Positions 1 to 6,577 of a stretch of DNA of 13,489 nucleotides are shown piece after piece. Made by a program: the position numbers and the translations under genes. Every line of letters starts with the position of its first letter. The stretch's first letter is position 1. The stretch spans positions 1-13,489 of the forward strand of contig JAEWKG010000064.1 of the NCBI GenBank assembly GCA_023386135.1. The letters are read 5' to 3'. The notes below the pieces were generated by a model. The model was not told where the DNA came from, ran no database searches, and was given only the letters and a program-made list of their open reading frames with translations. The DNA comes from Pseudomonadota bacterium (GTDB lineage Bacteria; Pseudomonadota; Alphaproteobacteria; Sphingomonadales; Sphingomonadaceae).

Positions 1-354
1 TTCCAGCTCCCGGTGACCGGCCGCACGCTGGCGGGCTTCGGCGAAACGCGCAGCGCTGGCGACCGCACCCGAGGCCTGTCGCTCGCCCCCGTCGGCGGCG
101 CGCAGATCGTCGCGCCCGCTGCGGGCCGGGTGGCCTTCGCCGGGCCGTTCCGCGGGTTCGACCGCATCGTCATCATCGAGCATCCGGGCGGCTTCACCAG
201 CCTCGTCACCGACCTCGCGCGCACCGATGTCGCGGTAGGGCAGGACGTCGTCGCCGGCGCACCGCTGGGCATCGCCGGACCCACCCGCCCGGTCGTCGGG
301 TTCGAGCTGCGGCGTGGCGGGACACCGGTCAATCCGCTCGAATTCCTGCGCTGA
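1..354 (+). CDS. envC: EnvC-like LytM (M23-fold) factor, 3' end only
   Basis: The reading frame is open from the left edge, so the N-terminus (signal peptide and coiled coil in this family) is outside the window. The visible 117 residues are a LytM/M23 domain: the APAAGRVAFAGPF strand block, IIEHPGGFTSL, then VGQDVVAGAPLG and the closing FELRRGGTPVNPLEFLR. The zinc ligands of active M23 peptidases are missing: the HxxxD site reads TRGLSLAP and the HxH site reads VVGFELR. This is how E. coli EnvC looks; it is a non-catalytic LytM factor that activates cell-wall amidases at division. The next gene is a ctpA-type protease 77 bp downstream, a pairing I recall as common in alphaproteobacteria. The family call is firm; the amidase-activator role is inferred from the lost metal ligands. 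Confidence 0.85.
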   Translation, partial: FQLPVTGRTLAGFGETRSAGDRTRGLSLAPVGGAQIVAPAAGRVAFAGPFRGFDRIVIIEHPGGFTSLVTDLARTDVAVGQDVVAGAPLGIAGPTRPVVGFELRRGGTPVNPLEFLR

Positions 355-431
355 GACACCCGCACGCCTCATCTGGCGTTCACTCCCGCCGCGCGATAGA
401 ACCCGCGCATAACCTACCGGGATCATCGACC

Positions 432-1766
432 ATGAAGTTCGCCGCTCTCCTTCGTTCCGCCGCCCTGGTCAGCGCGGTCGCTTTGCTGCCTGCGACCACC
501 GCCGGGTTCGCCCAGGTCGATGGCAAGGCGGGGCCGCAGTTCGCCAAGCTGTTCGCGGTCTACCAGCGGATCAAGGCGAGCTATGTCGAGCCGGTCGATG
601 ACGACAAGCTGATCCGCGGCGCGATCGACGGCATGCTCGCCAGCCTCGATCCGCACTCGGCCTACCTCGACGGCGGCGATCTGCAGCGGCTGGAGACGAT
701 GATCGACGGCAATTATTCGGGCCTCGGTCTGTCGGTCGTGATGGACGACGGGGCGGTCAAGGTGGTGAGCCCGTTCAAGGGCAGCCCGGCCGACAAGATG
801 GGCATCAAGGCCGGCGACTACATCACCCACATCGACGGCAACCTCGTCTACGGCGGCGATCTCGACGATGCGGTCGCCAAGATGCGCGGCCCGGCCGGCT
901 CGACCATTCGCCTGACCATTTTCCGCAGCGGGCGCGACGATCCGTTCGACGTGACCGTCACCCGCGGGGTGATCGAGCTGGAGCCGGTGACCCACAAGCT
1001 CGAAGCCGGCAACATCGGCTACATCTCGGTCAACGAGTTCAGCCGCGACGTCGGCGCCGACGTGTTCTCCGCCTATCAGGACCTCAAGAAGACCGCTGGC
1101 GGGCGGCTCGGCGGCCTGGTGCTCGACCTGCGCCAGAACCCCGGCGGTTCGCTCGACGAGGCGGTGGCCCTCTCCGACCTGTTCCTCGACAAGGGGCAGA
1201 TCGTCTCGCAGCGCGGCCGCGCGCAGGGCGAATCGATCGTCTACAACGCCGAGAGCGTGTTCAAGGGCGACATGGCAAGCGGCGTGCCGCTGGTGGTGCT
1301 GATTGACGGCGGCTCGGCCTCGGCGAGCGAGATCGTCGCCGGCGCGCTGCAGGACCAGCGCCGCGGGGTGGTGATGGGCGAACGGAGCTTCGGCAAGGGC
1401 AGCGTGCAGACGCTGTTGCCGCTGGGGCCGACCGCGGCGCTCAAGCTCACCACGGCGCGGTACTACACACCCTCTGGCCACTCGGTGCAGGAAGGCGGGA
1501 TCGATCCCGACATCGCGGTGCCGCAGCTGTCCGACCCGGACGCCGCCAAGCGCGACAAGTTCCGCCTGCGCGAATCGGACCTGCGCGGCCACCTCGTCAA
1601 CGAAGCGTCACTGAAGGACGAGGATCTCGAGAAGGACCGCAAGGACGATCCGCGCTTCACCATGACCGCCGACGAGGTGAAGGCGAAGGGGATCGAGGAC
1701 TTCCAGCTCAACTACGCGCTCGAAACCCTGCGCCGCACTTCGCCCAGCGCGATGGCCCGCCGCTGA
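432..1766 (+). CDS. ctpA: S41 carboxy-terminal processing protease CtpA
   Basis: 444 aa. The N-terminus has a Sec signal peptide (hydrophobic residues about 5-27, probable cleavage after GFA near 27), so the enzyme acts in the periplasm. A short helical region with the DPHSAYLD signature (about 73-80) precedes a PDZ domain (about 87-175, with KGSPADKMGIKAGD). The S41 catalytic core follows. The nucleophile is probably S297 in GGSASASEI, and the general base K322 in GERSFGKGSVQ. Q326 completes the Ser-Lys-Gln arrangement described for Bacillus CtpB, with the same 25-residue Ser-Lys spacing. Such proteases trim or degrade envelope proteins, often cell-wall hydrolases. Its position behind an EnvC-like factor suggests a link to peptidoglycan turnover. 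Only a weak purine stretch precedes the ATG. Confidence 0.95.
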   Translation: MKFAALLRSAALVSAVALLPATTAGFAQVDGKAGPQFAKLFAVYQRIKASYVEPVDDDKLIRGAIDGMLASLDPHSAYLDGGDLQRLETMIDGNYSGLGLSVVMDDGAVKVVSPFKGSPADKMGIKAGDYITHIDGNLVYGGDLDDAVAKMRGPAGSTIRLTIFRSGRDDPFDVTVTRGVIELEPVTHKLEAGNIGYISVNEFSRDVGADVFSAYQDLKKTAGGRLGGLVLDLRQNPGGSLDEAVALSDLFLDKGQIVSQRGRAQGESIVYNAESVFKGDMASGVPLVVLIDGGSASASEIVAGALQDQRRGVVMGERSFGKGSVQTLLPLGPTAALKLTTARYYTPSGHSVQEGGIDPDIAVPQLSDPDAAKRDKFRLRESDLRGHLVNEASLKDEDLEKDRKDDPRFTMTADEVKAKGIEDFQLNYALETLRRTSPSAMARR

Positions 1767-1771
1767 CCCTC

Positions 1772-2236
1772 ATGCTGACCGCGTCGGAGAAGCTCGCCCA
1801 GCGGCTGGCGATCGGGGTGCCCGCGCTGCTGCTCGGCGGAGCGTACGTGTCGCAGTACGGCTTCGGGCTGGTGGCATGCGAGATGTGCTGGTGGCAGCGC
1901 TACGCCCACTTCGCGGCGCTTGCCCTGGCGCTCGCCTCGACCCTGCTCGCGCCCAAGCGGGTGTGGATCGCGCTCGCCGGAATCGCGATTCTGGTCGCCG
2001 GGCTGATCGGGGGGTTTCACGCCGGGGTCGAATACGGCTGGTGGGAAGGGTTCACCACCTGCAGCTCGCTCGATCTCGGCACGGACCCGCTCGAAGCGAT
2101 CATGAACGCCCCGCTGGTGCGTTGCGACGAAGTGCAGTGGAGCCTCTTCGGCATTTCGCTCGCCGGGTTCGATTTCCTCATCTCGAGCGTTGCGGGGATA
2201 GCGATCCTTCTCCTGCTGCGCCGAAAGACCCGATGA
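1772..2236 (+). CDS. dsbB: Disulfide bond formation protein B (DsbB)
   Basis: 154 aa, inner-membrane quinone reductase that re-oxidises the periplasmic thiol oxidase DsbA. Four hydrophobic segments are visible (about 13-31, 43-60, 64-83, 128-150). The first periplasmic pair is C36/C39 in CEMCWWQR, the usual DsbB CxxC followed by the conserved aromatic-Gln-Arg. The second pair is C97 (FTTCSSLD) and C118 (VRCDEVQWSLFG), the latter in a strongly conserved DsbB block. Length and spacing are close to E. coli DsbB (C41/C44/C104/C130). The start lies 5 nt after the ctpA stop, so the two are probably co-transcribed, and its stop overlaps the coq7 start. No partner dsbA is in the window. Confidence 0.94.
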   Translation: MLTASEKLAQRLAIGVPALLLGGAYVSQYGFGLVACEMCWWQRYAHFAALALALASTLLAPKRVWIALAGIAILVAGLIGGFHAGVEYGWWEGFTTCSSLDLGTDPLEAIMNAPLVRCDEVQWSLFGISLAGFDFLISSVAGIAILLLLRRKTR

Positions 2237-2754
2237 GCGAGCCCGCCAACCACCGCATGATCCGCGTCGACCAAGCCGGCGAATACGGTGCGACGCGCAT
2301 CTATGCCGGCCAGCTCGCGGTGATGGGCGACCGCGCTCCGCATGCGGGCGAGATCGCCGCGATGGCGCGTGCCGAAGCCGCCCACCAGGCGCGCTTCGAC
2401 GCGCTGATGGCGGCGCGCGGGGTGCGCCCGACCGCGCTGCAGCCGTTCTGGTCGGTCGCCGGGTTCGCGCTGGGCGCCGCGACCGCCTTGATCGGCCCGG
2501 AAGCCGCGATGGCCTGCACCGCCGCGGTCGAGGAAGAGATCGACAAGCACTATTCCGAACAGCTCGACCGGCTGGAACAGGCGGGCGACGATCCCGAGCT
2601 CACCGCCATGGTTGCCGAATTCCGCGAGGACGAACGCGAGCACCACGCCGCCGCCATCGCCGCCGGGGCGGAACGGGCTCCGGCCTATCCGCTGCTGTCC
2701 GGCGCGATCCGCCTGGGCTGCCGGGTGGCGATCCGGCTGGCGGAACGCATTTGA
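2233..2754 (+). CDS. coq7: Demethoxyubiquinone hydroxylase Coq7
   Basis: 173 aa. It is a di-iron monooxygenase that hydroxylates the ring of demethoxyubiquinone, a late step in ubiquinone synthesis, at the inner membrane. The di-iron ligands can be placed: E17 (GEYGATRIYAGQ), E48 and H51 (ARAEAAHQARF), E100 (AAVEEEIDKHY), then E134 and H137 (REDEREHHAAAI). The two ExxH spacings match those of characterised COQ7. The start was set at the ATG that overlaps the dsbB stop as ATGA, because the frame upstream of it is only a shadow of dsbB. The overlap implies translational coupling. Grouping a quinone-dependent DsbB with a quinone-synthesis enzyme makes sense, but a direct regulatory link is not shown. 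Confidence 0.95.
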   Translation: MSEPANHRMIRVDQAGEYGATRIYAGQLAVMGDRAPHAGEIAAMARAEAAHQARFDALMAARGVRPTALQPFWSVAGFALGAATALIGPEAAMACTAAVEEEIDKHYSEQLDRLEQAGDDPELTAMVAEFREDEREHHAAAIAAGAERAPAYPLLSGAIRLGCRVAIRLAERI

Positions 2755-2843
2755 GGAACCGGAGCGGGCCAATGCGCGCTTCATGAGGTGTTCAGTGCCC
2801 GAGGTTGAACCTTTTGTGCGCTGACTTGAACAGGACCAGACCG

Positions 2844-3419
2844 ATGACCCGCCGCCTTCTCGCGCTCCCCCTCATCGCCCTCGCCGCGCTGTTCGCGCCC
2901 GCCGCGGCGCAGGGCACCGGCAGCGAAAAGGTGCGCATGGTCATCGCTTACGGCAACGACGAGGTTGCCCCGCCGCAGGGCGACGAGATCGTCGTCGTCG
3001 CCCGCCTTCCGGAGAACGACCGCTACCGCATTCCCGAGGTGCTGCGCTGGAGCGACGACCCCGCAAACATGGCCTGGGCGCGCCGGGTCGAGCGGCTCGA
3101 CATGATCGGCGCGTTCGGCACCAACTCGTGCTCTCCGGCGGGCGCGAGCGGCTTCACCGGCTGCACCCAGCAGCTCATCAACGCCGCCTACGCCGACAAG
3201 CGCGAAGGCGCCGACGTGCGCTTCTCCGAGCTGATCGCCGCCGCGCGGGCCGAGCGTCTCTCGACAATCGACGCCGATGCCGCCGCAGAGCAGGCGCGGG
3301 TCGAGAGCATCGAGAAGGAATACATGGACCGGCTGGCGAAAGAGCGCGAAGGCGCGTTGCCCGGTGAACAGGCGACGAGCACCCCCGGCGCGGCTCCGCT
3401 GTCGCAGCCGCCACAGTAA
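2844..3419 (+). CDS. Exported protein of unknown function
   Basis: 191 aa if it starts at this ATG, which has AGGA eight bases upstream and begins a clean signal peptide (MTRRLLALPLIALAALF, probable cleavage APAAA/QG after residue 22). A TTG 39 bp upstream is also in frame but would bury the signal peptide. The mature part has a DEIVVVARLPENDRYRIP block (about 47-64), a possible disulfide pair C96/C107, and a charged helical stretch (about 125-170) before a Pro/Gln-rich tail. I do not recognise a domain with known function. The DEIVV-AR block resembles the start of TonB-dependent receptor plugs, but nothing else in the protein supports that. It lies 89 bp after coq7 and is probably a lineage-conserved envelope protein. 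Confidence 0.8.
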   Translation: MTRRLLALPLIALAALFAPAAAQGTGSEKVRMVIAYGNDEVAPPQGDEIVVVARLPENDRYRIPEVLRWSDDPANMAWARRVERLDMIGAFGTNSCSPAGASGFTGCTQQLINAAYADKREGADVRFSELIAAARAERLSTIDADAAAEQARVESIEKEYMDRLAKEREGALPGEQATSTPGAAPLSQPPQ

Positions 3420-3468
3420 CCGGCGCGCGGATAGCCGCTCTTAATCTTTCGTGGTTAATGCGCGGCCC

Positions 3469-4596
3469 ATGACCCCGCGCAAGATCCTGACCGTGTTCGG
3501 CACTCGTCCCGAGGCGATCAAGCTGTTCCCGCTGATCCACGCACTGGACGCGGACGAGCGCTTCGTGAGCCGGGTCTGTGTCTCGGGCCAGCACCGCGGA
3601 ATGCTCGACCAGGTGCTCGAGATCGCGGGCGTCAACCCCGACCACGACCTCGACCTGATGCGGCCCGATCAGACGCTCGATGCGCTCACCGCCGCGCTGC
3701 TGACCGGCATTGGCAAAGTGCTCGACGAAGAGCAGCCCGACTGGGTGATAGTCCAGGGGGACACCGCCACCGCGATGGCCGGCGCGCTCGCCGCTTATTA
3801 CCGCAAGATCCCGGTCGCGCATGTCGAGGCGGGGCTCAGGAGCGGCAACATCCACCATCCCTGGCCCGAAGAGGTCAACCGCAAGATCGTCGGCTCTTTC
3901 GCCGCGCTCCACTTCGCCCCGACCGAGACTGCGGCGGCGGCGCTGCGGCGCGAGAACGTCGATCCGGCCACGATCCACGTTACCGGCAATACGGTGATCG
4001 ACGCGCTGCACTGGGTGACGGCGCGGATCGCCGGGCAGCCTGCGCTCGCGTCAGGCCTCGCCGACCTCGAGCAGCGCTTTGCCGGTAAGCGGATCATCGG
4101 CGTCACCAGCCACCGGCGGGAGAACTTCGGTGACGGCATGGCGTCGATCGCCGAAGCCATCATCCGCCTCGCCGCGCGACCCGACGTCGCGGTGATCTTC
4201 CCGGTTCACCTCAATCCCAACGTGCGCGCGGTGATGAACGACCGGCTCGCGGGCCTCGACAACGTCGCCCTGATCGAACCGCTCGACTACCCGCATTTCG
4301 CGCGCCTGCTCGACATCGCCGAGCTGATGCTGACCGACAGCGGCGGGGTGCAGGAAGAGGCGCCGGCGCTCGGCAAGCCGGTGCTGGTGATGCGCGAGAC
4401 GACCGAAAGGCCCGAGGGCGTCGAAGCGGGCACCGCCAAGCTGTTGGGCACCGATGCCGACCGCATCGTCGCCGAGGCGAACCGCCTGCTTGACGACCCT
4501 GAAGCCTACGCCGCGATGGCGCGCGCCCACAATCCGTTCGGTGACGGGCATGCGGTCGAGCGAATCGTGGACGTTCTGGCCGCTCAGACTGTGTAG
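3469..4596 (+). CDS. wecB: UDP-N-acetylglucosamine 2-epimerase (non-hydrolysing)
   Basis: 375 aa with the ATG at 3469. A GTG at 3451 is in frame but would add six residues the family lacks; E. coli WecB has 376 aa and likewise starts just before the KILTVFGTRPEAIK block. It converts UDP-GlcNAc to UDP-ManNAc in the cytoplasm. Residues matching E. coli D95, E117, E131 and H213 are D98 (QGDTAT), E120 (HVEAGLR), E134 (PWPEEVNR) and H215 (TSHRREN), all at conserved spacing. The sugar-nucleotide site near TDSGGVQEEAPALGKP (about 289-304) is intact. The product is the substrate of WecC, encoded on the other strand at the right edge, so ManNAcA is the likely end product. The 3' end overlaps the convergent epimerase gene by 13 nt. 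Confidence 0.95.
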   Translation: MTPRKILTVFGTRPEAIKLFPLIHALDADERFVSRVCVSGQHRGMLDQVLEIAGVNPDHDLDLMRPDQTLDALTAALLTGIGKVLDEEQPDWVIVQGDTATAMAGALAAYYRKIPVAHVEAGLRSGNIHHPWPEEVNRKIVGSFAALHFAPTETAAAALRRENVDPATIHVTGNTVIDALHWVTARIAGQPALASGLADLEQRFAGKRIIGVTSHRRENFGDGMASIAEAIIRLAARPDVAVIFPVHLNPNVRAVMNDRLAGLDNVALIEPLDYPHFARLLDIAELMLTDSGGVQEEAPALGKPVLVMRETTERPEGVEAGTAKLLGTDADRIVAEANRLLDDPEAYAAMARAHNPFGDGHAVERIVDVLAAQTV

Positions 4597-5597
4597 TAGT
4601 CGCGGTACCAGACGACGAACTGGCGAATGCCCTCGCGGTAATCGGTCGCCGGGCGGTAGCCGGTCAGCCGCTTGAGCAGATCGGCGTTGGCCCAGGTCGC
4701 CGGCACGTCGCCCTTCTGCATCGGCATGTAGTTGCGGATCGCCTCGACCCCGCACTCCGCCTCGATCGCCTCGATGAAGTCGAGCAGGCGGACCTTGTCG
4801 CTGTTGCCGATGTTGACCACCCGGAACGGCGCCACCGGGGACAGGCTGTCGCCGTCCTCGATCGCATCCTTGTCCTCGGGCCGCACCGGCGGGCTGTCGA
4901 TCAGCAGGCGGATGCCGCGCACCAGGTCGGTGACGTAGGTGAAGTCGCGGTACATCTCGCCGTTGTTGTAGATGTCGATCGGCTCGCCGCCCAGGATACC
5001 CTTGGTGAACTTGAACAGCGCCATGTCGGGGCGCCCCCACGGCCCGTACACCGTGAAGAAGCGGAACATGGTGGTCGGCAGGTTCCACAGGTGAGCATAG
5101 CTGTGGCCCATGCTCTCGGTCGCCTTCTTGGTGGCGGCATAGGGCGTCATCTGGGTCTCGACGCGTTCCAGCTCGTCGAACGGCATGTCCTCATTCGCGC
5201 CATAGACGCTGCTGGTGGACGCCATCAGCAGGTGATCGACGGCCAGCTCGCGCGCGCACTCCATTACGTTGAAGGTGCCGACGATGTTGGCGTCGATATA
5301 GGCGCGCGGGTTTTCGAGGCTGTAACGCACCCCCGCCTGCGCAGCGAGGTGGACGATCACGTCGGGCTTCTCGGCGAGGCACAGCGCGCGCAGGCCCTCG
5401 AAGTCCTCCAGCATCCCGACATGCGCTGTGAAATGCTGGTTCTGCAGCAGCATCTGGTGCCGCCGCTCCTTGATGCGCACGTCGTAGTAGTCGGTCATCC
5501 CGTCGAAGCCGACCACCGCAAAGCCTTCGTCCAGCAGCAGCTGCGACAGGTGGAAGCCGATGAAGCCCGCGCTGCCGGTGACGAGGACTTTGCGCAA
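4584..5597 (-). CDS. NAD-dependent epimerase, UDP-glucuronate 4-epimerase type
   Basis: 337 aa, extended SDR. The NAD-binding GSAGFIG lies at residues 8-14, followed by HLAAQAGVRYSLENP (about 83-97). The catalytic set is S129 in MASTSSVYG with Y153 and K157 in TPYAATKKA. The FFTVYGPWGRPDMA block (about 180-193), MYRDFTYV and the overall length fit the CapI/LpsL-type enzymes that interconvert UDP-GlcA and UDP-GalA. The start codon is TTG. It is supported because the alignable protein begins there, no in-frame ATG lies nearby upstream, and GAAAGGG sits six bases before it. It is transcribed alone, divergent from the dehydratase gene and convergent with wecB. UDP-GlcNAc or UDP-Glc specificity is less likely but not excluded by sequence alone. 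Confidence 0.88.
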   Translation of the reverse strand: MRKVLVTGSAGFIGFHLSQLLLDEGFAVVGFDGMTDYYDVRIKERRHQMLLQNQHFTAHVGMLEDFEGLRALCLAEKPDVIVHLAAQAGVRYSLENPRAYIDANIVGTFNVMECARELAVDHLLMASTSSVYGANEDMPFDELERVETQMTPYAATKKATESMGHSYAHLWNLPTTMFRFFTVYGPWGRPDMALFKFTKGILGGEPIDIYNNGEMYRDFTYVTDLVRGIRLLIDSPPVRPEDKDAIEDGDSLSPVAPFRVVNIGNSDKVRLLDFIEAIEAECGVEAIRNYMPMQKGDVPATWANADLLKRLTGYRPATDYREGIRQFVVWYRDYYTV

Positions 5598-5603
5598 GCG
5601 ATA

Positions 5604-5610
5604 CCCTTTC
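5604..5610 (-). promoter_or_regulatory. Ribosome binding site deciding a TTG start
   Basis: Read on the minus strand this is GAAAGGG, six bases before the TTG at 5597. It is the reason for accepting the TTG start of the epimerase rather than searching further upstream. Confidence 0.55.
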
Positions 5611-5877
5611 CTATCGGCGGAGCTTCGACCCTATAAGAGGCTCGCGAGAAGGCAAAGCGCTCTTGATTGCCGTTGCGAGCAAACCGCCGCTTGCGCGATT
5701 GACCGGTGCTGATTCAGGGGTTTGGGTGACGATCGTACCGGCCTCGCTTTGTTCGCGTGCGCGGTTCTGCGGGGGTTTCGTCGTTGTCGAGCGACCAAGC
5801 CCTCCTCGTCTATCTTACGTGCCGCGCGGCCATCACCCTTGAGATGCCCTTTCAAGCTTGGCAAAGTGCGACTCGGG

Positions 5878-5883
5878 GGAGGA
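5878..5883 (+). promoter_or_regulatory. Strong Shine-Dalgarno of the 47-aa membrane protein
   Basis: GGAGGA inside GGGGGAGGAAACAAGC, seven bases before a GTG. It is the best ribosome binding site noticed in the window and the main evidence that the short frame after it is translated. Confidence 0.65.
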
Positions 5884-5890
5884 AACAAGC

Positions 5891-6034
5891 GTGTCAAAGC
5901 GCATACCGATGAGTCCGGCTGGCAGGCGAAGACAGAAATTGCGTGATCGATTGGTGCGACAAGTCGCCAAAACGATCATCCTCGCAATTTCGGCCGTGAG
6001 TGTCGCAGCGTGGGGTTACATTCTCCTCGACTGA
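5891..6034 (+). CDS. 47-aa basic single-pass membrane protein, unknown function
   Basis: Small frame starting at a GTG (an in-frame ATG also occurs at codon 7) and ending in TGA. The N-terminal half is strongly basic (MSKRIPMSPAGRRRQK, then LRDRLVRQ, with about ten Lys/Arg and one Asp). The C-terminal half is a single hydrophobic helix (AKTIILAISAVSVAAWGYI, about 26-46) ending in Asp. This layout predicts an N-in inner-membrane miniprotein. GGAGGA seven bases upstream supports translation. It lies alone in the 980-bp gap between the divergent epimerase and dehydratase genes. I do not recognise a family. A role in the polysaccharide machinery is suggested only by position. An accidental open frame is possible, but Shine-Dalgarno, spacing and charge pattern together make that less likely. 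Confidence 0.6.
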   Translation: MSKRIPMSPAGRRRQKLRDRLVRQVAKTIILAISAVSVAAWGYILLD

Positions 6035-6577
6035 GATTTGCATCGGCCTGCGCATAGGCGGAAACCTATTCCGAAGTCTTTCAGTTGCTTACCAGTGCGT
6101 CGCTCCGATCATCAAGCGGACACGCTGCAAGCAGACTGAAGTATTAGCAGGGAACTCCTTGAAGAAATACCGCTGGCGTGACAGCAGACTTCGCCTGCGA
6201 TTACTTCGGTCATCGCGCAGCTAGCGGAACGCCGGGCTGCGTCGACAACCGAAGCAAGTGCGCTCATGGCACCACATGATTCGATATCATTGCGGCTATC
6301 GCGGTGGCCCTTCTTGCGGTTTTCGAGGCGAGCAAGGACAGCTTGGTCACCTCGTAGAGCATCATAATCCGGCGCCGTTGACGGGGCTCCTCGCGAAGAC
6401 CGTGCTCGTGAAATACCGCCAAATCATATGCAGCACAAAACGGTCCGATTCGACCTCCCGGGGGGGTTCCAAGCCCCGAAATCCGGTTTAAATGCATGAG
6501 TTCCGGCGCGCTTCGCCCCTCGCCACACAAGGGGTCTTTGTCCGGCAGACAGATTTAGGATAGATGGGCGACCTTTC
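6035..6577. other. 543-bp leader region without a recognisable gene
   Basis: This stretch precedes the dehydratase gene and is lower in GC than the genes to the left (sampled lines are about 52-58 percent against 63-80 percent in ctpA and coq7). Open frames on both strands lack ribosome sites and have Arg/Ser/Cys-rich composition typical of noncoding DNA. One frame at 6280-6357 encodes a hydrophobic run (IIAAIAVALLAVFEASKDS) directly after a stop and with no usable start, so it could be a decayed gene tail. No riboswitch, JUMPstart/ops element, tRNA or clear promoter was found. It may hold the promoter and a long 5' UTR of the dehydratase gene. Confidence 0.4.

Larger units (their letters stand above)
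5598..5890. other. Divergent intergenic region, promoter-proximal part
   Basis: These 293 bp separate the minus-strand epimerase from the plus-strand small-protein gene. On the minus strand a TATAGG-like hexamer (about 5631-5636) lies some 35 bp before the TTG start and could be a -10 element, but no well-spaced -35 is visible. On the plus strand no convincing sigma-70 or EcfG-type promoter is seen. I found no RNA gene, no long repeat and no credible coding frame. Confidence 0.4.

Noticed and set aside
423..1592. 389-codon open frame antisense to ctpA
   Set aside because: Its protein is rich in Arg, His, Ala and Val with no domain, and it lies fully under a well-identified protease gene; high GC makes such antisense frames common.
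4051..5088. 345-codon minus-strand frame spanning wecB and part of the epimerase
   Set aside because: It is a shadow of two identified genes and shows no motif.
6000..6224. 74-codon frame after the 47-aa gene
   Set aside because: It overlaps the small gene, has no Shine-Dalgarno and has noncoding-like composition.
6280..6357. Hydrophobic fragment IIAAIAVALLAVFEASKDS in the leader
   Set aside because: A stop codon lies directly before it and there is no usable start, so it is not called as a gene; it may be a remnant.
6264..6530. 88-codon minus-strand frame in the leader region
   Set aside because: No ribosome site, no motif, and no neighbour to suggest a role.
5598..6577. Search for a JUMPstart/ops element or an EcfG-type promoter (GGAAC with a downstream GTT)
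   Set aside because: GGAAC occurs at several places but without a GTT box at the proper distance, and no ops-like core was found.
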